Source: Verrucomicrobia bacterium UBA4286
Lineage (GTDB): Bacteria > Verrucomicrobiota > Kiritimatiellia > RFP12 > UBA1067
Reading direction: 5' to 3'
Assembly (NCBI GenBank): GCA_002395905.1
Contig: DGVK01000186.1
Location: forward strand, 1-38,731
Length of the DNA: 38,731 nt
Below the pieces are notes generated by a model. It was not told the origin of the DNA. It did not search any database and saw nothing but the letters and a program-made list of their open reading frames with translations. This document shows positions 28,832 to 37,535 of this stretch, piece after piece; position 1 is the stretch's first letter, and each line of letters begins with the position of its first letter. The position numbers and the translations under genes were made by a program.

Positions 28832-30952
28832 TCAGAAGCGGGCGCGCAGGCCGATTTCGAACGTACGCGGCTCTCCTACAAGACACTCGTAGTAGTGGCG
28901 TGCCGTGTCGAAATACTTTTCTCCGAAGAGATTTCTCACCCCGAGCGACAGGATCCAGTTTTCGGGACCGCCGAATTTCGAAAGAGGCATCGAAACGTTC
29001 ACGTCCACGAGATACGACGGATCGAACCTCAGGTTGCGATCCTGATACACGCCGCGCACGCACGCGTAGCTCATCGATCTGAACCTGAAACTGCCGCCGA
29101 AGACTACGTCCGAAAGCGGACCGGAGGACACGCGGTACGAAGTGCTCATCGAAAGCGTGTGCGCCGGATAGCGCTCGAAGTCGCGCCCCTTCTCGCCCGG
29201 CGCGACGGTGCGGTCGGTGTATTTGTTGTATGCATACATCGCCATCACCGTCCAGTCGTCGGTTATGTCGCCGGAGAGCGACACCTCCGCGCCGCGCGAG
29301 GTCGAGCGTCCTTCCTGCTCGTAGAATGTGGTGTTCGCGATCTGCGAAGGACGGTTCTCCTGCTCGATCCTGTAGGCCGAGACCGAAAGCCACAGCTTCT
29401 CTGCGGTGCGCAGTCTCACGCCTCCTTCATACTGGGTCGCATACCACGGCTTGACGAGCGGTTTCCCGTCGGCACCGAGAACCCCCAGCATCGGGGTGCG
29501 CGTCTGCGAGATGTTGCCGAAGAACACCAGCCAGTCGAGCGGCTGGACGCTTATTCCTCCGCGCGGGGAAACCGCGTTGTAGCCGTCGCCCGGCGCCGCC
29601 GCGCTCTCGTTAAGGTGCACGTAGTCATACCTTGCGCCCCCGAGGAGCGTGAACCAGCCCCATGTGACGGAGTCCTGCAGAGTCGCGCCGTATCGGGTCG
29701 TCGCCGCCGAAAAGACCGATCCGTCGTTGTAGCGCGTGTCGAGCTGCACAAGGAAGCTGTTCTTGAGGCTCTCGGAAAACTCGGTGTCGTATATCGAACG
29801 CGCATAAAGATTGTATGTTCTGAATAGCGACTTGGACTGCGAAAAGTTCGAGGTCATGTACTTCCGCCCGGAGGTCCACAGCCCTGTGTTGTAGTATTCA
29901 AGAAGCTCATTCCCGCGACCGGCGTAAGGCTCGCGCGTCCTCTGGTCCATGGACGCGAACTGAAACGCGCCGCCGAACTTAAGAAGCCAGTCGTCGGTCA
30001 CCTGCCAGTCCAGCCACGGGTTGAGCATCATCCCTTCGTAGTGCTGGCGGTCTCCCGGGACGCACGACGACTCGTACCAGCGGTATCTGCCTCCGGGATG
30101 CCCTCGAAAGACGGGTATTCCGATATAGCTGGGCGCGTCTGTATACTGGAAAAGCGTCTTGAGGCCGAACGTCACCTCGTCGCTCGGCGTGAACACGAAA
30201 CTCGGCGCGACAGAGAACGATTCCCGACCGCGCGCACCTTTCTGCGAGCCCTCATGGATGTAGGCAGGCTCGTAGTAGTCGGCCGTCGCGACGACCCTCA
30301 CAGCCCCCTTCCCGTCTAGAAAGGTCTCGTTCGCGTCGGCCATGCCTCTTTGACGGAACGTGTTCTTTCCTATCGAAGTATTCTCCTGGAGGTTGATTTC
30401 ATCCCTGTCGAGGCGCGCGCCCTTGAGATACATGTTTATCGAGCCGCCCGCACCATTTGCGTTCTGCGCCGCCGCCGAACCGCCCGAAAGCGAAGCCACA
30501 GGCCCTTTTACAATCTCTACGCGCTCCATGAGAAACGGATCCATGAAAAGGCCCGGCCCTCGCCCGACTGAAAACATTCCGTCGATCGCAGGCTCGGTAC
30601 CGCCCATGCCACGCACGGTGAAAAGCCCGGGCTGCCGGACAAGAAGAGACGTTCCGCCCGTTTCGATTCCAGGCACATGGCGCAGAAGATCGTTCAGGTC
30701 GGTCGGGTTGTGCTCGCGAATGAAGTCCTCGGTAAGCGTATCCACAACGCACGGCAGCTTCTCCGGCGGGACATCCGTGAACGTCGCGCTGCTCACCGTC
30801 TCCGGGCGGTAGGAAGAAGGCACCGCTCCTTCCACCACAACAACGCCGAGATCCGCGACCTCGTTGCTGTTCGTCGCCGCAGGCGCAGCCTGCAGACCTT
30901 CAGCCGTCATCGCGACCGCGACGAACATTGCGACCAACCTTGCTTTCTTCAT
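28832..30952 (-). CDS. TonB-dependent outer-membrane receptor
   Basis: The product has 706 residues from ATG 30952 after AAAAGGA. Signal peptide 1-22 (ending EGLQA). A TonB-box-like LGVVVVEGA comes at about 35-43. The plug (about 60-190) contains PCVVDTLTEDFIREHNPTD, LLRHVPGIE, TVRGMGG and VEIVKGPVASLSGG. The 22-strand barrel follows, with IDGM, NGAGGSINMYLKG, NLFGEKYF and the terminal aromatic RARF. The layout is that of siderophore or small-ligand receptors (TIGR01783-like), not SusC: there is no carboxypeptidase-like N-terminal domain and no SusD partner. It is controlled by its own TTGACA/TATACT promoter and a palindrome in the leader. Confidence 0.92.
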   Translation of the reverse strand: MKKARLVAMFVAVAMTAEGLQAAPAATNSNEVADLGVVVVEGAVPSSYRPETVSSATFTDVPPEKLPCVVDTLTEDFIREHNPTDLNDLLRHVPGIETGGTSLLVRQPGLFTVRGMGGTEPAIDGMFSVGRGPGLFMDPFLMERVEIVKGPVASLSGGSAAAQNANGAGGSINMYLKGARLDRDEINLQENTSIGKNTFRQRGMADANETFLDGKGAVRVVATADYYEPAYIHEGSQKGARGRESFSVAPSFVFTPSDEVTFGLKTLFQYTDAPSYIGIPVFRGHPGGRYRWYESSCVPGDRQHYEGMMLNPWLDWQVTDDWLLKFGGAFQFASMDQRTREPYAGRGNELLEYYNTGLWTSGRKYMTSNFSQSKSLFRTYNLYARSIYDTEFSESLKNSFLVQLDTRYNDGSVFSAATTRYGATLQDSVTWGWFTLLGGARYDYVHLNESAAAPGDGYNAVSPRGGISVQPLDWLVFFGNISQTRTPMLGVLGADGKPLVKPWYATQYEGGVRLRTAEKLWLSVSAYRIEQENRPSQIANTTFYEQEGRSTSRGAEVSLSGDITDDWTVMAMYAYNKYTDRTVAPGEKGRDFERYPAHTLSMSTSYRVSSGPLSDVVFGGSFRFRSMSYACVRGVYQDRNLRFDPSYLVDVNVSMPLSKFGGPENWILSLGVRNLFGEKYFDTARHYYECLVGEPRTFEIGLRARF

Positions 30953-30976
30953 CTGAATTCCTTTTCTTCGAGTGGA

Positions 30977-30988
30977 CGAGTTAACTCG
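30977..30988. promoter_or_regulatory. 12-bp perfect palindrome in the TonB receptor leader
   Basis: CGAGTTAACTCG lies 18-29 bases downstream of the -10 box and 24 bases before the start codon. Its place suits a repressor site acting on the receptor gene. It does not match the Fur box. Function unproven. Confidence 0.5.
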
Positions 30989-31006
30989 CACTATTGAACT
31001 TGCCCT

Positions 31007-31036
31007 AGTATAACATAACGCCGCCCCGCCTGTCAA
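31007..31036 (-). promoter_or_regulatory. promoter of the TonB receptor gene
   Basis: Consensus TTGACA (31036-31031), 18 bp, TATACT (31012-31007) on the minus strand, the best -35/-10 pair in the window. A 54-base leader follows. Confidence 0.8.
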
Positions 31037-31053
31037 ACGGGCCGCCTACATGT

Positions 31054-32928
31054 CTAGCGCACAGGCGGAGCGGATGAATAACTCAGGCCAGGAACTTCGC
31101 GCGGATGGTCGCTTGTGCCGAGCATCGGCGCGAAAGTCCCTATCCACTTCCAGCCGCCCTTCTTCGGCAGAGTGAGCTTGACGTGGTTCACGCCCTTCTT
31201 GAGGCATATCCGCGTCGGCGCGCGATACCAGTAGTCTTCGTCTGCAAGCGGCGTCTCGCAGGGGTTTCCTTTCTGACCGGGATGCACCCATTCGGGCGGT
31301 GCGATTCTTTCGCCGTTGAGTTCCACTGTCGCGCCATGCTTGTTCCACTCGCCGCGCGCAGGCGTCGGGCCGTCACGGCCTCTGCCGTCCGATCGTGAAA
31401 AACCCGTTGCGCCTATCCATGCGCCGCACTCGATTTCACGTCCACTCTCGATCCATGTCTCGAGGACGACCGTTCCTTCGCCGCCCGGCGCGTAGGCACC
31501 CTGCGGAAACCAGAAGTGGCGAGGATATACCGTCGCCTGCGGGATGTCCGTAGCGAGGATTCTCCCTGCGCCGTCCGTCATGCGCCAGCGCATTGCAGTC
31601 TGCGCGACATATGGAAACGGGTGGCGAAAGCCTGCCAGAACCTTGTCGCGATGGGCGACAAGACGCCTTTCGAGATCGACTGCAAGTGCAAAGCGCGGGT
31701 CATCGGGCGAGGGAAGCCGCGCGTAGAGGCCCGGCTCGTCTTTCTCACGTCCGCGCCAGAAGCTGTCCGAAAGAAGCGCTATCGCCGGATAGACCGCGTT
31801 CATCCTCGCCACATCCTCGGTGTCGGCGATGCAGTCGTCATGCCACACGCATATCTCCGCGCCGAGCTTTTCCGCCTTCTTCCCCCAGCGGCACGGCTGC
31901 TGATAGGCGGCGACCGACAGAAGCTCTTCGGGATCGACGTGATTTATGTAAAAACTGTTCTGCGAATCTATGTATGGCGTTTCATCTCCACGAGGATCGT
32001 TCGCGCCCATCCAAAGCTGTTTCACCGACTGGCCGGGGAGCTTGAGACCGGGGCTCCATCCGGCGAGAACCCGTCCGTTGGCGGTGACTTTCGACGCCCA
32101 GTAGTCAAGATGGCTCTGCGGCACCTTCTCGCCAGGCTCGCGCGCTTCGTCAGTGCCGAGATGGATCATCGGCATCTCCTCGGGCGGCGCAAGCGAACAA
32201 AGCTCGTCGATCAATTCGCCGAGGATGATCTTCGCGCGTTCATCCGCCAGCGATCTTATTCCAGTCGCCTTGCGAAAGGCCAGCGTATGCCCAGGCATGT
32301 CCAGCTCTGGTATAACCGTCACGCCGCGCGCACGCGCGAAGGAAAGGACTTCCTTGAACTCGGCCTGCGTGTAAAAACGCCCGGCATGTCGGGTAAATGC
32401 GTCGCGCCGCTGAAGCTCCGGGTGGCGCTTCGACTCAAGACGCCAGCCGCAGTTGTCGGTGAGATGCCAGTGGAAGAGGTTCATCTTGTATGCTGCCAGC
32501 ATCGAGATGACATCCTTTATCGACTCCACGCTCTGGTAGTTGCGCCCGCAGTCTAGCATAAGCCCGCGCCAGCGAAACTCAGGCCAGTCGTTTATCGCGC
32601 AGTCCGGCACCTGCTTCCCTTCGGCGTCCGCGAGCCGCCGGAGCTGTGCGAACGTCATATGTGCATAGCGCTCTCCTTCCGGGTCTTTGGCGTATATACT
32701 CGGTCTGCCTCCTAGCACTACGAGCTGATACGACCCGGGCAGAACGGGGTTTTTAATACATCCACTGATTCCACGCACGACCGTCCGCGGACGCGGCAGA
32801 AGTTCGTCGAGGCAGTCGCCCAGCAGATGTGACGGCGCGAAGGCGGCTGCAAACGCCGCAGTAAAGGCGAGCACCGCGAAACGCGGCGCGAGAGGTCGCG
32901 CAAGGCCGCTCGCAGAACCCCGTCTCAT
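31054..32928 (-). CDS. GH20 beta-N-acetylhexosaminidase-like, exported
   Basis: The 624-residue protein's ATG overlaps the coaD stop (ATGA). The signal or anchor is about residues 14-37. A short N-terminal GH20b-like domain precedes the barrel: FRWRGLMLDCGRN, MNLFHWHLTDNCGWRLE (149-165), VTVIPELDMPGH (203-214), and the catalytic pair Asp260-Glu261 in MIHLGTDEA (the usual motif is HIGGDE). QLWMGAND and CVWHDD follow. A beta-sandwich tail (about 490-610) resembles a carbohydrate-binding domain. It would remove terminal GlcNAc or GalNAc. The tight coupling to coaD in an envelope operon hints at cell-wall or host-glycan turnover, but the substrate is open. Confidence 0.9.
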   Translation of the reverse strand: MRRGSASGLARPLAPRFAVLAFTAAFAAAFAPSHLLGDCLDELLPRPRTVVRGISGCIKNPVLPGSYQLVVLGGRPSIYAKDPEGERYAHMTFAQLRRLADAEGKQVPDCAINDWPEFRWRGLMLDCGRNYQSVESIKDVISMLAAYKMNLFHWHLTDNCGWRLESKRHPELQRRDAFTRHAGRFYTQAEFKEVLSFARARGVTVIPELDMPGHTLAFRKATGIRSLADERAKIILGELIDELCSLAPPEEMPMIHLGTDEAREPGEKVPQSHLDYWASKVTANGRVLAGWSPGLKLPGQSVKQLWMGANDPRGDETPYIDSQNSFYINHVDPEELLSVAAYQQPCRWGKKAEKLGAEICVWHDDCIADTEDVARMNAVYPAIALLSDSFWRGREKDEPGLYARLPSPDDPRFALAVDLERRLVAHRDKVLAGFRHPFPYVAQTAMRWRMTDGAGRILATDIPQATVYPRHFWFPQGAYAPGGEGTVVLETWIESGREIECGAWIGATGFSRSDGRGRDGPTPARGEWNKHGATVELNGERIAPPEWVHPGQKGNPCETPLADEDYWYRAPTRICLKKGVNHVKLTLPKKGGWKWIGTFAPMLGTSDHPREVPGLSYSSAPPVR

Positions 32929-33428
32929 CTCGGCGACTCGGCGCGCACCGCAAGCAGGCGGCGCTGGACCGCTTCTGTCACGAACGGCGCCGTATTGCCG
33001 CCATAGCGCGATATCTCGCGAACCGTCGAAGCCGTCACGTAGGCGAGGTTCTCGCTCGGCATCATGAAGAGCGTCTCGATCTCAGGCGCAAGACGGCGGT
33101 TTGTAAGAGCCATCTGGAATTCATACTCGAAATCGCTGTATACGCGAACGCCGCGTATCACGACACGAGCCCCTTCGCGGCGGCAGAAATCGACAAGCAG
33201 AGTGTCGAGAACCTTCACCTCCACGTTCGCCAGCCCTGCGCGGGAGACGTCTTCACGTATCATCGCGAGGCGTTCTTCGGCGGGAAACATAGACCCTTCC
33301 TTGGAGCTCGTCGCCGCAACCGCGACGACAAGCCTGTCATAGAGACGCGCCGACCTGGTGATGAGGTCGAAATGACCCTTTGTCATAGGGTCGAAAGTTC
33401 CCGGATAGACTGCAATCGACTCGGCCAT
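32925..33428 (-). CDS. coaD: phosphopantetheine adenylyltransferase
   Basis: A 167-residue protein of family length with the nucleotidyltransferase motif YPGTFDPMTKGH (8-19). RGVRVYSDFEYEFQMALTNR is the CoaD substrate region, followed by the adenylate-binding end TASTVREISRYGGN. It converts 4'-phosphopantetheine and ATP to dephospho-CoA. It starts three bases after the lpxD stop and overlaps the GH20 gene (ATGA). Confidence 0.96.
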   Translation of the reverse strand: MAESIAVYPGTFDPMTKGHFDLITRSARLYDRLVVAVAATSSKEGSMFPAEERLAMIREDVSRAGLANVEVKVLDTLLVDFCRREGARVVIRGVRVYSDFEYEFQMALTNRRLAPEIETLFMMPSENLAYVTASTVREISRYGGNTAPFVTEAVQRRLLAVRAESPR

Positions 33429-33431
33429 TTT

Positions 33432-34454
33432 TCAACCCAGTTTCGCCTTGATTTCCTTGACTTCGGCCTTGATCTTCGCCACCGTTCGCGGCAGAAGCGT
33501 GCGCGCGCCGAAGTCGCGCATGCTTTCGGCAGGCGCGCCGAGGACATACTTCACCGATCCGTCGAGCGACTGCGAGACGCCCGCCTGCGGACCTATCTGA
33601 ACGCCGTCGGCGATCTTGATATGACCAGACACGCCCGCCTGCGCCCAAATGAGGCACCCGTAGCCGATCTCGGTGGAGCCTGCTACGCCGCTCTGGGCGA
33701 TGAGGCCCGAATAGCCCTTAACCTTGACGTTGTGGCCTATCTGCACAAGGTTGTCGATCTTGGTCATCGGTCCGATGTATGTGCGCCCGATGCGCGCACG
33801 GTCGATTGTCGTATTGGACCCGATCTCGACCCCGTCGCCGATTTCAACGATACCGAGCTGAGGTATTTTTTCGATGAATATAGAGCCGTCATCGCGGCGT
33901 CCGTTGTTGAAACCGTAACCATCGCCGCCGAGCCTTACGCCGCAGTGGATTATGCATTCCCGGCCGACGATCGTCCCCTCGCGCAGCGTCACCTGCGGAT
34001 AGATGTGGGTCTTCGCGCCTACCCTGCACCCCTCGCCGATAAAGACCTGGGCTTCAATTACAGCGCCGTCGCCGATCACAGCGCCCTTCTCCACCACTGT
34101 GAACGCACCGATATGCACCCCTTCGCCGATCTTCGCAGAAGGGTCGACAACTGCACTGGCGTGAACGCCCGGCGCGCGGACAGGATCCAGCGGGGCGAAC
34201 ATCTTCGCCGCCGCCATGCATGCGCGGTTAGGGTCTTCAACGCGTATGACCGAGCACGGCGCGCCGCGCGTCCAGTCGGGCGGGAGCAGAACCGCGCTCG
34301 CCTTCGTCTCCTGGACGAGCGCGACGTGCTTGGGATCTTTACAGAAGCTCAGGTCGCCCGGGCGCGCCTCTTCAAGACCGCCGCAGGCGACAAGCTCGAC
34401 GTCCTCGCCTTCAAGCGTACCGCCGAGAATCTTTGCAAGTTCACTTGCCTTCAT
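33432..34454 (-). CDS. lpxD: UDP-3-O-acylglucosamine N-acyltransferase
   Basis: The 340-residue protein has an N-terminal uridine-binding domain (about 1-95) followed by a long hexapeptide-repeat left-handed helix. The catalytic His241 lies in NLVQIGHNVKVKG, with GGDGYGF and SNTTIDRA upstream. It adds the second acyl chain in lipid A synthesis. Its start lies inside the end of the skp gene, with AAGGA at good spacing. The order bamA-skp-lpxD matches many Gram-negative genomes, but fabZ and lpxA do not follow here. Confidence 0.96.
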   Translation of the reverse strand: MKASELAKILGGTLEGEDVELVACGGLEEARPGDLSFCKDPKHVALVQETKASAVLLPPDWTRGAPCSVIRVEDPNRACMAAAKMFAPLDPVRAPGVHASAVVDPSAKIGEGVHIGAFTVVEKGAVIGDGAVIEAQVFIGEGCRVGAKTHIYPQVTLREGTIVGRECIIHCGVRLGGDGYGFNNGRRDDGSIFIEKIPQLGIVEIGDGVEIGSNTTIDRARIGRTYIGPMTKIDNLVQIGHNVKVKGYSGLIAQSGVAGSTEIGYGCLIWAQAGVSGHIKIADGVQIGPQAGVSQSLDGSVKYVLGAPAESMRDFGARTLLPRTVAKIKAEVKEIKAKLG

Positions 34455-35013
34455 CGGAGGAGTCCTTGGCTCCCTTCGCCGTCGCAGGATCGACCCCCAT
34501 CGCCTTCAGAATCTCCGGCGTGACGTCAAGGGATTTCTTGGCGAACGGCGCCGCAGCGACATCAACAACAAGGTCGTAACCCTCCTTCTCTGCGAAGGCG
34601 TCTATGCGGCGGTGGAGGTCTTCTGTCGTCGCCTTTAGAAGACGCGTCTCAAGCCCCTGCAGATCCTGCTGGGAACGAGCCATCTCGCTCCTTATTGCCT
34701 GCTGCCCCGAGAGGAACTTGTTCTGCACGTCGAGAAGCTCCTTCTCCAGCTTGGCTTTGGCCGCAGGCGCGAGCATGGGATTGCGCAGCTGCTCCGAGAG
34801 CTTCTTGCCCTCCTCCTGCACGTCGTCCAGATCGGCCTTCATCCGGTCGACCTTCTTGGCATAGTCCTTCTCGGTGTCGTTCAAGAGCTTCTTGTTGGGC
34901 TCGTAGCTGGAATGGTTGCGGACGAGCATGATCATATCGACAGTGCCGATCTTCATGTCGGCGAACGCCACGGACGCGGCTGCCATCGCCGCCAGCATTG
35001 CAAGATTCTTCAT
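34441..35013 (-). CDS. OmpH/Skp-family periplasmic chaperone
   Basis: A 190-residue protein with signal peptide 1-18 (AASVAFA). A beta strand (KIGTVDMIMLV) is followed by a long charged coiled coil (about 45-140) and a return strand DLVVDVAAAPFAKKSLDVT, the Skp body-tentacle layout. It escorts outer-membrane proteins to BamA. AAAGGAG precedes the ATG, 40 bases after the bamA stop. It overlaps lpxD. Confidence 0.92.
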   Translation of the reverse strand: MKNLAMLAAMAAASVAFADMKIGTVDMIMLVRNHSSYEPNKKLLNDTEKDYAKKVDRMKADLDDVQEEGKKLSEQLRNPMLAPAAKAKLEKELLDVQNKFLSGQQAIRSEMARSQQDLQGLETRLLKATTEDLHRRIDAFAEKEGYDLVVDVAAAPFAKKSLDVTPEILKAMGVDPATAKGAKDSSDEGK

Positions 35014-35053
35014 GTTGTATTTCTCCTTTGACTGCTTTTGTAGCGGAAGCGAC

Positions 35054-37405
35054 TCAGAAGTCGTATCCGACGGTGAATGAAAAGACTTCCTTTTCGGCTT
35101 CGTCGGGCGTCTTGAGAGGCGCCGCGAAATCCAGCCTTATCGGGAACATCGGCAGATCTATGCGAAAGCCCACGCCTGCGGACCACGCGAAGGTGTCGCT
35201 GAAATCGGTATCAAACTCGTCCTCGCCTACCGAACCGAGGTCGGAGAAGAGCGCGAGACGCAGCATCCTCACGATCGGAATCGTATACTCGAAGTTGGCG
35301 CAGAAGAGCGTCTGGCCGCCCCACGGCAGATCGTCGTGCCCGCTTACACGCTTGGCGAAAGGCGAGACGTGGCGGTACTCGAAGCCGCGTATCGTGCGCG
35401 GGCCGCCGAGGAACATGCGGTCGTAGATCGGCACGTCGTCGGAGATGCCGTCGATCGTCTCGGCGCGGAACGCGGCCATGAAGACGTGGTTGTACTTCTT
35501 CCACACGTTGAAGTAGTTGCGGTGGTTGAAGCCCGCGCGGTAGTACTTGTTGTCGCCCGCCGGCGCGAAGTCCACGTAGATCTGCGTGCGCGCGCCCGTC
35601 GTCAGCATCCGGAAGCTGTCGCGCGTGTCGCGCGCCCAGAAGAGGCGCACCACCGGCTCGAACGCATCGCCGTACCTGCGATCCTCCTCGCGGAGCGACA
35701 CCGTGCGCCCGCGGTACGTCCACAGGCCCTTCTCCACGTCGTCGAACTCGATGAACTCGCCGCCGAACCTGACCACGAACCTGCCGAACGGCTCCCAGGT
35801 GGGCCAGAACTTGACCGGGTACGCGAGCGTCGCCGCGCCGCCGGAGCGGATGATGTCGTAGTCGTCGTACCAGCGCTGGCGGCGGTAGCCGGTGACCGTA
35901 AGTTCCAGCATGCGGTCGAAGAGGTACGGCTCCGTGACGGACGCCTCGTACGTCTGGACGCGCGGGCCGGCCTGCAGGAGAACGCGACCCTTCTGGCCCG
36001 CGCCGCGAAAGCGCCACGGGCTGAAGAGATCGAAGTTGGACTCGCTCAGCTCGACCATGCCGTAGACCGAGTCGACGGAACTCGCGCCGATGCCGACCAT
36101 GAAGTTGCCGGTGTTCTTCTCCGAAACCTCGTAGACAAGGTCGCGCTGCTCGGGCTGTCCGTCCTTCGCCTCGCCGCCTTCGACGGTTTCCATGTAGTAC
36201 CGCACGCGGTCGAAGTAGCGCAGGTTCTCGAGGCGGCGCTTGCCCTGTTCGGCCTTGTCCGCCAGCATCGGGTCGCCGGGCGAGAGCGAGATCTCGCGGC
36301 GGATCACCTTGTCCTTCGTGTAGTCGTTGCCGCGGACGAGGATGCGGTGGATGGCCACCGGGACGCCTTCCTCCACGGCGAACTCGAGGTCGACCACCTC
36401 GGGGTTCGCGCCGGACGGAAGCTGGCGCACCGTGACGTGCGTGTCGGTAAGGGGCTTCTCGCCAGACCCGCAGAAGATCTCCATCTGGCGCGCGGCCTCG
36501 GCCATCGTCGCCGCGCCCGCGATGTCGCCCGTGGCGAGCGCCTTGTTCGCGGCGAGCACCGCGTCGGCGGGATACTGCTTCGTGCCGGTGACGGACATGC
36601 GTCCCACCTTGTACTGCACGCCCTCGACGACCTTGAACTGGCGGTCGACCTTTCCTTCGGAATAGGGCACCTCTTCCGGGAGCGACACGGTGACGTCGAG
36701 GTAGCCGCGGTCGCGGTAGTAGGCCACCACCTTGTCGCGCGCCTCGGCGAGGTCCTGCTCGGTGGCGGGCGTGTCGCTGAACCAGCCGAGCGGGTTCCAC
36801 CAGGGATACTGGTCGAAGGTGGCGCGGAGGTCGGCGGCGTCAACGGAATCGTTGCCGACGAACGTGAAGTCGTGAATCTTCCGGCGCTCGCCCTCCGTGA
36901 TGTCCATCGTCACATGCACGGCACCCGGAAAGTCCGGAATCGGCTCGAGGCGATAGTCGACCTTCACGTCGGGGAAGAACTTCTTCTGGTAGGCGTGCTT
37001 CACGCGGCCCACCGCCGCCTCGAAGTCCGCCTCGCCGTAGGGGTAACCGTCCTTCAGCTCGGAAAGCGAGGTAATCTTGGAGACCGACCAGAAGTCGTTG
37101 CCCGTCACGTTAAGCGGTCCCTGGAAGCGCAGCTTGGGCGTCACCACGTAGATGACGTCGATGCCGTTGGCCCCATGCTCGACTTTGACCGTAATATTGT
37201 CGTACTCGCCCGCGTCGCGCAACGCGCGCACGTCGCGCGCGCATTGCCCGGGATCATACTCGTCGCCGACCTTCACCTGGCAGCGCGCCGTCACGTCGCC
37301 CGTGACGTCCGATCCGTCGGACATCTTTACGGAGACGGACGTGACCTTCGCCGCCTGAACAGTCCCTGCAAGCGCCAGAAGCGCCGCCAGTAGCGTTTTC
37401 TTCAT
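35054..37405 (-). CDS. bamA: outer-membrane protein assembly factor BamA
   Basis: The product has 783 residues from ATG 37405 after AAAGG; the longer frame to 37555 crosses the promoter. Signal peptide 1-18 (TVQA). Several POTRA domains cover about 20-440 (PLNVTGNDFWS, FTFVGNDSVD, ILVRGNDYTKDKVIRREI). The barrel (about 455-783) contains MFLGGPRTIRGFEYRHVSP, the Omp85 loop RGF motif, and ends GYDF. It inserts beta-barrel proteins into the outer membrane. It heads the operon bamA-skp-lpxD-coaD-GH20, transcribed from TATACT at 37462-37467. Confidence 0.96.
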   Translation of the reverse strand: MKKTLLAALLALAGTVQAAKVTSVSVKMSDGSDVTGDVTARCQVKVGDEYDPGQCARDVRALRDAGEYDNITVKVEHGANGIDVIYVVTPKLRFQGPLNVTGNDFWSVSKITSLSELKDGYPYGEADFEAAVGRVKHAYQKKFFPDVKVDYRLEPIPDFPGAVHVTMDITEGERRKIHDFTFVGNDSVDAADLRATFDQYPWWNPLGWFSDTPATEQDLAEARDKVVAYYRDRGYLDVTVSLPEEVPYSEGKVDRQFKVVEGVQYKVGRMSVTGTKQYPADAVLAANKALATGDIAGAATMAEAARQMEIFCGSGEKPLTDTHVTVRQLPSGANPEVVDLEFAVEEGVPVAIHRILVRGNDYTKDKVIRREISLSPGDPMLADKAEQGKRRLENLRYFDRVRYYMETVEGGEAKDGQPEQRDLVYEVSEKNTGNFMVGIGASSVDSVYGMVELSESNFDLFSPWRFRGAGQKGRVLLQAGPRVQTYEASVTEPYLFDRMLELTVTGYRRQRWYDDYDIIRSGGAATLAYPVKFWPTWEPFGRFVVRFGGEFIEFDDVEKGLWTYRGRTVSLREEDRRYGDAFEPVVRLFWARDTRDSFRMLTTGARTQIYVDFAPAGDNKYYRAGFNHRNYFNVWKKYNHVFMAAFRAETIDGISDDVPIYDRMFLGGPRTIRGFEYRHVSPFAKRVSGHDDLPWGGQTLFCANFEYTIPIVRMLRLALFSDLGSVGEDEFDTDFSDTFAWSAGVGFRIDLPMFPIRLDFAAPLKTPDEAEKEVFSFTVGYDF

Positions 37406-37461
37406 GTTGCAACCTTTGGTTTTGGACTCCAATCCTGATCCTTCTTTCAAGGCCGGCAAAC

Positions 37462-37470
37462 AGTATACCA
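37462..37470 (-). promoter_or_regulatory. extended -10 promoter of bamA
   Basis: TGGTATACT on the minus strand (37470-37462), 56 bases before the bamA ATG. It is divergent from the glgP promoter 30 bases away. Confidence 0.6.
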
Positions 37471-37499
37471 TATTCTCACCGACACGGCAGGAAAGGATT

Positions 37500-37508
37500 T
37501 GATATACT
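37500..37508 (+). promoter_or_regulatory. extended -10 promoter of glgP
   Basis: TGATATACT on the plus strand, 27 bases before ATG 37536. A GGAG sequence lies 11 bases before the start. No clear -35 box. Confidence 0.55.
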
Positions 37509-37535
37509 ATCTCCCCGTTCGGAGACAGAGAATAC

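Noticed and set aside
35336..37393. 685-codon plus-strand ORF opposite bamA
   Set aside because: Low-complexity Ala/Val/Arg translation mirroring the codon bias of bamA; no motif and no start signals.
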